A stretch of 64,000 nt of DNA from NCBI GenBank assembly GCA_037893245.1, contig JBAIAA010000658.1, positions 992,001 to 1,056,000 on the forward strand. Direction: 5' to 3'. The position numbers were made by a program, and so were the translations under genes. The stretch comes from Crossaster papposus. Its lineage: Eukaryota > Echinodermata > Asteroidea > Velatida > Solasteridae. The notes beneath the pieces were generated by a model that saw only the letters and a list, made by a program, of their open reading frames with translations, did no database searches and was not told where the DNA came from. Of this stretch, positions 57,265-64,000 are shown piece by piece (the stretch's first letter is position 1; each line of letters starts with the position of its first letter).

Positions 57265-59529
57265 TCAAGTAAAGAAGTTGCGGACGATCTCATTCTGAAC
57301 TGCAACCCCGAACACATCTTCAACAGCATCAGGAGGGGCGAGGTCGTCACCGTCTGGAACTTGTTCATGGTTGTAGGGCTCTTGGATGTGGTCGTCCTTG
57401 CTGATGTTGAACAGAACGCAGCAGGCTGTGACGACATCAATTGCTTTCCGTGGAGTTCTCACCCTCGGGCCAATACCACCAAGACACATGAATTTCTTCT
57501 TCAATTGCCCATTGAGATGTTCAATCAAAGCCCTGGTAGTTCTGTGAGCCCTGTAGAGGGGAAAGTACACACACCTTTTAGCTACATTTTTATCTGGGAA
57601 GAATGATTTAAGCCTCCCCCAAGTGTTTACATGGGCATGGAATTATTGGGTGCATGTGGTTTTCAGACTACTGGCTTACGGATTTTTCTTAAAACCAAAT
57701 CACACCCCTTCGAACAAGTTACCTGTTGTAAGCTTCCTCTGCTGCTGTGCGTGGGTTCAGAATTGGTGTCATCAACCAGGGTTTCAACCCATAACCAGAA
57801 TCTCCCAGAAGAATGCCATGAAGTAGTCCATATTCATAAGCTTCACCTAAGCGACTCATCTGCAAGATACGACTATCGTGTGTGCTTCCGGGCCACCTTG
57901 ATACCACATTGAGAATCCGGTACTTGGCGTCGCAGACAATTTGCACATTGAGGCTGTATTTTCCTGTGTGGTCATAAAACAACAGTATCAAACAATGCAT
58001 ATTAATTTATGAAATAATTTAAAAAAATTGGATTAAAATGAATCATTAATTATTGATGTTTAATTTACAAATATTCAATTCAATTTTTGGGTGGCAAAGG
58101 GCAGCCCTGTGATGCTTTGCCACTGCATATGCCGGTACTAGCCTAGGGTAAGGTTGAGGCTATAGATGAGTCTACACCAAATTTACAAAGGCCTAGGAAA
58201 ATACATGTAATAATTTAGATCATTTGTATAGTTAACGTAAATGCATTTACTAAATGTACATAATGTAGTTTATGACTTATGAGTGTTATTAGTTTATGAG
58301 TGTGATCTAGGCTATGCTTCTAAAATGGCTGGGCTAGGCCTTAGGCTTGGCTAGGCTGTAATAAGTAAACCCATGAAGCCTAGCTTAGCTGAAGCAAGCC
58401 TATAGTCATAGCGTAGCCCAGTCTGGTAAAAGATGGCCAAATACGCCCGTGTGGCAAATAGAATTCACCATCATCATGAAGCACAAACCAATTCTAGTGA
58501 AACCTATGAAAACAAGAGAGTTTCGGCTAAAAAGCAAACCATGGGCAAATACACATGTATGTCTTACCTTACCGGACTGAGCTCTAGACTAAATTGATGG
58601 CCATGTTGGTATAAGCATGAAGCTAAAGTGCTTGTTAACTTCGTTTGTTTTTATTTGGTACCACAAATATCCCCAAGGTTTATATCCCCTGGCAGCTGCT
58701 TTAGGATGAAAACATCAATTCAATGATGAGACAAACGACTCGATAATGTGATTGTACAAATGTTATCATTACGAGTGATTGGCAGGTCAAAGGTTTATGT
58801 CTGCTTAGTTACAGACGCACACTACTTTACTACAACACTCTGCTACTGTACGCTGTAGGCCTTTGTTTTTAATCATTAGCATTAGTATTATTATAGATAA
58901 TTAATCATGATAGTACCTTTGCGGTTTACGTATGCAAACTCATTTTGTCCAAGTATTACACCGTAAAGCCTGATGTGAGTGCAGTCGATTGCTCCAACAA
59001 CGCGTGGAAAACCTCCCCGTGGAACAGCCATCCATTGCCTTTGCTTCTGACGCACTTCTTCAGCAGTGACGGGAAACTTTATGAATTGAGCCTGTACACG
59101 GCACAATGCTTTGGCGACTCGGGCAGTAACGCGACATGCTGTGGATATACTGACGCCGTGTATCTCAGCACCAGAATCATCCAAAACAGACCCGTGGCCG
59201 AAAAAGCGCAGGGCAATAAACACCTGCAAACTTGGTGGAAGTGCATGATTGCGCCGAGTTGGATGTTCTAGTTGATCATGCAACAAGTCGATGATTCTGA
59301 GGCATGAAAGCCGGCTAAAACGATATTTTTGATGCATCTCCTGGTCATCCCATAAATCGAGGGGATTATTCCTATCTCTAAATACCCTCTCCCTGCGCCT
59401 AGCCCGTTGGTTTTCCCTTTCAAGTAGGCCAAAAGCCATATACATCGCCATAATTGATGCACAAATGCATGCAGTGACCATAGAGCTATGCAGTGACCTT
59501 AGTTGTTTGGATTGAAAATTTCCCGCCAA
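57265..59529 (-). CDS. Harbinger DDE transposase (three exons)
   Basis: Minus-strand exons 59529-58917, 57963-57723 and 57550-57265 splice in phase to about 379 residues. Exon 1 has a helical N-terminus (ALPPSLQVFIALRFFGHGSV, STACRVTARVAKALCR) and the first catalytic Asp in FPRVVGAIDCTHIRL. It ends in NEFAYVNRKG, which joins KYSLNVQIVCDAKYRILNVV in exon 2. The second Asp follows in PGSTHDSRI ... LLGDSGYGLKPWLMTP. Exon 3 supplies the Glu in RALIEHLNGQLKKKF, then AIDVVTACCVLFNIS and an acidic C-terminus. This order and spacing match DDE_Tnp_4-type Harbinger transposases, which cut and rejoin the transposon ends. The first ATG of the frame is used as start. No inactivating change was seen. Confidence 0.9.
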
Positions 59530-59756
59530 ATTTCATGTGATACTTTGGAACAATTATGATCAGTCCTAAAGTTAGGAACAATTTTAGCCAAGATAGGAAC
59601 GATTTTCTTCCTAAGTTGCTTTATGAAATCGAACTTAGGAATGTTCCTAAAGTTAGGAACAATTTTGGATTTGGGAATGATTATTTTGGACTTAGGAACG
59701 ATTATTGTTCCTAAGTCCAACATAGGAATATTCTTAAGTTTTATGAAATAGAGCCC

Positions 59757-59895
59757 TGCTTTACCTCGTCGTTAATTCACTCCAGACTTGACACTGACAG
59801 TCTCTTATCTTGCGCCCTCACGCGCTGCAGTGCAAATAGTAACTTAATTGCACTGCTGCTTTGTTCGGGCTCCAGAATCGATACTATTACTAGTA
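59757..59895. other. Spacer between Harbinger transposon and palindrome
   Basis: The block aattgcactgctgct ... ctccagaatcg resembles the start of SINE unit 1 (51769-51780), separated here by an inserted tttgttcggg. It may be the end of a related SINE copy. Confidence 0.4.
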
Positions 59896-61129
59896 GTCCA
59901 GGCAAAATACATAATTTTGTTTTGTTGACCTCAAACAAATTGCAACAAATTGTTTTTCACCACAGTGCACTTCTATAAGGTCCCTGGAATGACATACTAA
60001 AAATCTACAAAAATCCAAGTGGTGAAATTATGTCTAATTTGCATAAATCGTTAATCCCTGCCATGTAATATTTGTTATTCCCATATTTGGGTATATATTT
60101 TATTTTAATTTTTGGAAAAGTTTATTTTGGTGATTCTACTTACATATCCTTACTTGAATAACATTTGCTAAAGCATATAAGTGACTGAATAATTATGAGA
60201 ACACAGTAATTATCCAAAATGACAACTTTGTGACCCTATAAATGTGCGCACATTACACTGTCTCCTGATATCATCATGTAGTCAGTATTGGTGAGCTTCA
60301 AATTCACCAAGTTGCTTACTGGCACAGTTATCATATTAAAACCTTATGAAAAATCATTTGCACACTAATAACATTGTGATATTTAGCCCAGCAAACAAAA
60401 ACTGAATGATGTGTCCCTAAATTGGGCTAACAAGTAGGTGAAGGGTTGCCTAAGGTGAGAGACTTGAACAAGTTCAAGGAAACCCCCCAAATTTAAGATT
60501 TTTGTTGCTTACAATAATCATATCTACGTTAAAATGTATTTTGGGGATTTCCTTGAATTTGTTCAAGTCTTCCATGTTAGGCAACCCTTTAACTACTGTT
60601 TAGCCCAATTTATAGACATACCATTTTCCCCCAGTTTTTGTTTTCTGGGCTAAATATCACAATGTTATTATTGTTCATATGATTTTTCATAAGGTTTTAA
60701 CATGATAACTGTGCCAGTAAGCAACTTGGTGAATTTGAAGCTCACCAATACTGACTACATTATGATATCTGGAGACAGTGTAATGTGCGCACATTGGGTC
60801 ACAAAGTTGTCATTTTGGATAATTACTGTGTTCTCATAATTATTCAGTCACTTATATGCTTTAGCAAATGTTATTCAAGTAAGGATATGTAAGTAGAATC
60901 ACCAAAATAAACTTTTCAAAAAATAAAAAATAAAATATATACCCAAATATGGGAATAACAAATATTACATGGCAGGGATTAACGATTTATGCAAATTAGA
61001 CATATTTCCACCACTTGGATTTTTGTAGATTTTTAGTATGTCATTCTAGGAACCTTTTAGAAGTGCACTGTGGTGAAAAACAATTTGTTGCAATTTGTTT
61101 GAGGTCAAAACTTATTTTTCCTGGACTAT
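59896..61129. mobile_element. 1.23-kb palindromic foldback element
   Basis: Two arms of about 600 bp (59897-60497 and 60533-61128) are reverse complements with roughly one difference in ten, separated by a loop of about 35 nt. The tips read GTCCAGG and CCTGGAC and are flanked by TA. Internal landmarks recur in mirror order (aaattgcaacaaattgtttt, ccatgtaatatttgttattc, aagttgcttactggcac). There is no coding capacity. Confidence 0.93.
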
Positions 61130-61249
61130 AGGTTTAGATACGGGATAGATTCTTCGCTACGAACCAAGCCTATACGAAGCCTCTCCCATTCTCGCAATAT
61201 CTCGCCCCAATATCACCCATACCTCACCCGAACCTCACCCGAACCACGT

Positions 61250-61300
61250 TACCCTTGGCACGTCACACATACCGAACGTCGCGCGTACCAAACGTCGCGC
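61250..61300. repeat. Left remnant of the 16-bp satellite
   Basis: About two and a half units of gtcgcgcgtaccgaac (one with a G-to-A change) end at cgtcgcgc just before the hAT MITE. The main array resumes after it, so the MITE lies inside the array. Confidence 0.9.
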
Positions 61301-61930
61301 CAGGGGGGGGGGGGGGGGGGGGGGGGGCCTTCGAGACTGTGATTGCGAAACGCTGATGTACCGTCCATTCTCAAAATAGGGGGGAACAATTTTCTCACGC
61401 GAAAAATAAAGAGTTTTTGGCATCCAATCTTAACATCTTGTCCTTTGTAGTTGTAAAAGGTTGTTATTTACCTTAATTTTTATCATCCAATGACAAAAAT
61501 TGTATTGAAAATTAAAAAAAGCAGTCGAAAAAAATTAAGCGTTGACGTACCGTTGATGCGCGTGGAGATTGTGCACAAATACTCAAACGACGTTAACAAA
61601 TACCTCCCCTAAAAAGGGCAATAATAATCGATAAATTGTGAAAAATCGTGCTTCGAACCCACTCATTTTTTTCCATGGATACGTTAAAAAAGGATGTAGC
61701 AGTGACATACTGAATGTTAAAAAAAATCTGCCTGTGAACCCCTTGCGTTTTATCGTGTTGTTTTCGAACGAAAATGGCAGAAAATGACATCGTCCCTCAA
61801 AAAATTCGTGTAGATCGTGCCTCTGTACCTGGCTTTGTGTTTCAATCTGCGCTTCGAGGTAGCGATCTATACGTATTTACTGTGTGAGATGTGTGGCTCA
61901 TGAGCGTGGAAGAATGAATGAGATACATTT
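61301..61930. mobile_element. hAT-type MITE, second copy, 3' truncated
   Basis: The sequence begins CAGGGG with a long G run and follows the copy at 36958-37693 (ccttcgagactgtgattgcg, gggaacaattttctcacgcg, aatacctcccctaaaaaggg) up to gagatacattt. The last about 50 bp, including the C-rich right end, are missing. A 65-codon frame on the minus strand is shared with the other copy but lacks any domain. Confidence 0.92.
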
Positions 61931-61932
61931 CA

Positions 61933-62359
61933 GTCGCGCGTACCGAACGTCGCGCGTACCGAACGTCGCGCGTACCGAACGTCGCGCGTACCGAACGTCG
62001 CGCGTACCGAACGTCGCGCGTACCGAACGTCGCGCGTACCGAACGTCGCGCGTACCGAACGTCGCGCGTACCGAACGTCGCGCGTACCGAACGTCGCGCG
62101 TACCGAACGTCGCGCGTACCGAACGTCGCGCGTACCGAACGTCGCGCGTACCGAACGTCGCGCGTACCGAACGTCGCGCGTACCGAACGTCGCGCGTACC
62201 GAACGTCGCGCGTACCGAACGTCGCGCGTACCGAACGTCGCGCGTACCGAACGTCGCGCGTACCGAACGTCGCGCGTACCGAACGTCGCGCGTACCGAAC
62301 GTCGCGCGTACCGAACGTCGCGCGTACCGAACGTCGCGCGTACCGAACGTCGCGCGTAC
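61933..62359. repeat. 16-bp CpG-rich satellite, about 26.7 copies
   Basis: The unit gtcgcgcgtaccgaac is repeated with virtually no variation. Each unit has four CpG sites. Period 16 makes all three frames equivalent every 48 bp, and no stop occurs, so long frames of Arg-rich repeats appear on both strands. They are not evidence for a protein. Confidence 0.98.
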
Positions 62360-63236
62360 AACTCCAGGCCCATCTGATGGCGCTTTGCCGTAAATACTAA
62401 CGTTTCGACCGACGCGGTGGAAATACGTGCACAAAAAAACCAACCTATATTGTATGTCACCCCTCGACGACGGGGGCGTACGCATCCATTCGAACTGTCG
62501 AAGCAAACTGGATCGGCGGCCGAAGCGGGAGCTATGGAGTGCAAATTTCGATTCTGCAGGACCAGCTCCCGGACGTTGCACGTTGCAGTTTGATACTGTG
62601 AGTGGCGAGAGGGCGGATAGACCTACATGTCGAGGCCACAAAAGCTGGTAGTTACTAGGGCGAGGAATACTACCTAATGAGCGACAGTTCGAACCATCCG
62701 GCGCAATTACGACCTTTGAGATATCTAAAATATAGGCCTACAAGCACATATTCCCTGCATCACGTTGCCAACGAGCGTCGATGACGGGCATATTGCTGGG
62801 GTCTCGTGTCGTCACACCTCGCTTAGACTCCAACCTCGCTTTCGGGAACATCTCGATAGACTTGCAGACGCCAAACGAACACGGGAAGCAAAATAGCGTG
62901 GAACTGGGGAATGCATTCTGAATAAACCTACAAGACCTCCCCATACCTTAAACGCTGTTTATTTAGTTGATAAATTGATTTTGCAGATGAGCTTTACACA
63001 GCCGCAAACTTTATGCGCAGAACAAAAAACTGCTGCGTGTGGGACTTTTCTCGTCGCCGGGTTGCATGCACAATGCGCCTTATTTCCTCAAATTTTCCCT
63101 CCGTGGGTGAATGCCTACCCTAATAACTTTGTTTGTTATTATTAATTTTATTGATAATTATTGTTATTACCACACTCAGGCATCCTCACACACACTAACA
63201 GATACAAATATAAAGAAAAAATTTGTTTCATTCTTA
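62360..63236. other. Unassigned, partly GC-rich
   Basis: The stretch 62460-62640 is GC-richer and open on both strands, but no domain is recognised and the frames run out of the satellite. The rest shows no feature. Confidence 0.35.
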
Positions 63237-63267
63237 GGAAGGCCGTGAGAAGGTTATATCCTATTTA

Positions 63268-63828
63268 ACCTCCACCCGTGACGTCACCCTATTGTCCTAC
63301 CGCTCCATTATTTTGAACGATTGGAGCGTTGGAGGCGATATCTCTCCATTATTTTGGGAAGGTAACGCAAGTGAACAAAGAGGAAGTCACTGAAACTAAC
63401 CAGTGTAGCGGTTTTCGTTGTATTTTTTAAGAAACCTATGTACTCCAATTCGATTTTCCCTTCAATCTTGTTCTATGGTTAAACTAACCCATACGCCAAA
63501 TGTGTCGAAGAAAAAGACAAACATTATCGATAGTCGGATTCGAACCACAGACCTTTCGATCCATAGCTCTCCTCTCTACCAACTATGCTATTGACGAGTT
63601 GGTGAAAGAAGCTGTTCTTTATAATTCTTTATAGTTATTTAATGTATATGAGTTGCCATTGCTCTTTCTCATGAATATTTTAATCACGAACCACCCAGCT
63701 CCTGGAAAAAAATATCACGAACCGCTACACCGGTTAGTATAAAGTGTCTTCTGAACAAAGACGCTCCATTCGTGCAAAATAATGGAGCGGTAGGACAATA
63801 GGTGGTGACGTCCCAGGTGGAGGTTAAG
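63268..63828. mobile_element. Foldback element with a tRNA-like core
   Basis: The arms (63268-63330 and 63757-63828) are imperfect reverse complements (cctattgtcctaccgctcca with tggagcggtaggacaatagg; acctccacccgtgacgtcac with gacgtcccaggtggaggt). Between them the minus strand holds a tRNA-like segment. The 106-bp palindrome at 63831 follows directly. Confidence 0.8.
63525..63600 (-). pseudogene. tRNA-like relic inside the foldback element
   Basis: On the minus strand an A-box-like TAGCATAGTTGGTAGAG is followed by a perfect B box GGTTCGAATCC (63536-63546) at tRNA-like spacing. The T stem and acceptor stem pair poorly, so it is probably a tRNA-derived SINE head rather than a working tRNA. Confidence 0.6.
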
Positions 63829-63830
63829 TC

Positions 63831-63934
63831 AGATAATGCCCTCGTTAACGCGCCATTCATGGGTAATAATGTCCCTCGGGCTTCGCCCTCGGGACATTAT
63901 TACCCACGAATGGCGCGTAACTCGGGCATTATCT
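63831..63934. repeat. Near-perfect palindrome with 50-nt arms
   Basis: The arms agataatgccctcgttaacg ... and its complement close on a gggcttcgccc loop, with few mismatches. The loop style (ggcttcgcc) is like that of the palindromes at 30469 and 48733, which suggests a related element type. Confidence 0.88.
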
Positions 63935-64000
63935 ATAACAGAAATACCGGGATACTGGCCCCCACGATGTCCTTGTAGTCAGGTTGCTTAGGTCCAAATT

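Larger units (their letters stand above)
52523..59756. mobile_element. Complete PIF/Harbinger DNA transposon
   Basis: The element is 7.23 kb with terminal inverted repeats beginning GGGCTCTATTTCATAAAA at both ends. They continue imperfectly through repeated ttcctaagtt/aacttaggaa words for about 100-200 bp. It contains the two genes expected of this superfamily in convergent orientation: a MYB/SANT-like protein on the plus strand and a DDE transposase on the minus strand. Both genes keep open frames and plausible introns. A clear 3-bp target duplication was not found (flanks cct and tgc). Confidence 0.92.

Noticed and set aside
50533..62359. CRISPR-like appearance of the regular arrays
   Set aside because: The repeats are contiguous with no unique spacers, and the window is animal DNA.
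61884..62641. Arg-rich frames of 160-247 codons over the 16-bp array
   Set aside because: They are satellite artefacts: all frames are open because the unit lacks stops, and flanking parts show no domain.

Overview
The window is animal nuclear DNA, most likely from a marine invertebrate. The evidence is GT-AG introns up to 18 kb, a metazoan signalling gene, tRNA-derived SINEs, LINE fragments of at least three types, a DIRS-type tyrosine-recombinase retroelement, a two-gene PIF/Harbinger transposon and many miniature inverted-repeat elements. The mix resembles echinoderm, hemichordate or cephalochordate genomes, but the species cannot be fixed from sequence alone. There are no bacterial operons, no CRISPR array and no rRNA.

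The only host gene recognised is the 3' part of a VAV-family Rho guanine-nucleotide exchange factor on the plus strand. Five exons (8600-8706, 9673-9795, 28130-28410, 34556-34737, 38021-38077) splice in phase to give a linker, an SH2 domain, a proline/alanine-rich linker, the C-terminal SH3 domain and the stop codon. A 36-nt micro-exon may lie at 4113-4148. The N-terminal SH3 and the CH-DH-PH-C1 part must lie upstream of the window.

The VAV introns are full of nested mobile elements. An 18.3-kb intron that splits the SH2 domain holds two decayed LINE regions, an L2/CR1 LINE end, a nearly full-length DIRS element (about 17063-23439) inserted into a LINE endonuclease, a TTAA-flanked MITE inserted into that DIRS element, a word-filled MITE (24006-24807) and a Harbinger-type MITE with TTA duplications (25486-26155). 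Later introns hold a second DIRS fragment, itself split by another MITE, several inverted-repeat elements and a hAT-type MITE with an 8-bp duplication (36958-37693).

Upstream of 8600 are a decayed YR retroelement with RNase H and recombinase relics, a Tc1 relic, a LINE end and tandem repeats. Downstream of 38077 lie AT-rich DNA (possible VAV 3'UTR), an RTE-like LINE (45880-47987) abutting a foldback element (47988-48902), a 17-bp satellite (50533-51029) beside a small foldback, two tRNA-headed SINEs (51765-52345), an apparently intact Harbinger transposon (52523-59756) with both a MYB/SANT-like gene and a three-exon DDE transposase, a 1.23-kb palindromic foldback (59896-61129), a hAT MITE copy embedded in a 16-bp CpG-rich satellite (61301-62359) and a terminal foldback cluster containing a tRNA-like relic.

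Apart from VAV, nothing here looks like a pathway. The biology of interest is layered transposition. The clearest layer is LINE, then DIRS, then MITE, with the target sites readable at each step, together with a family of MITEs whose interiors are built from reiterated short words.
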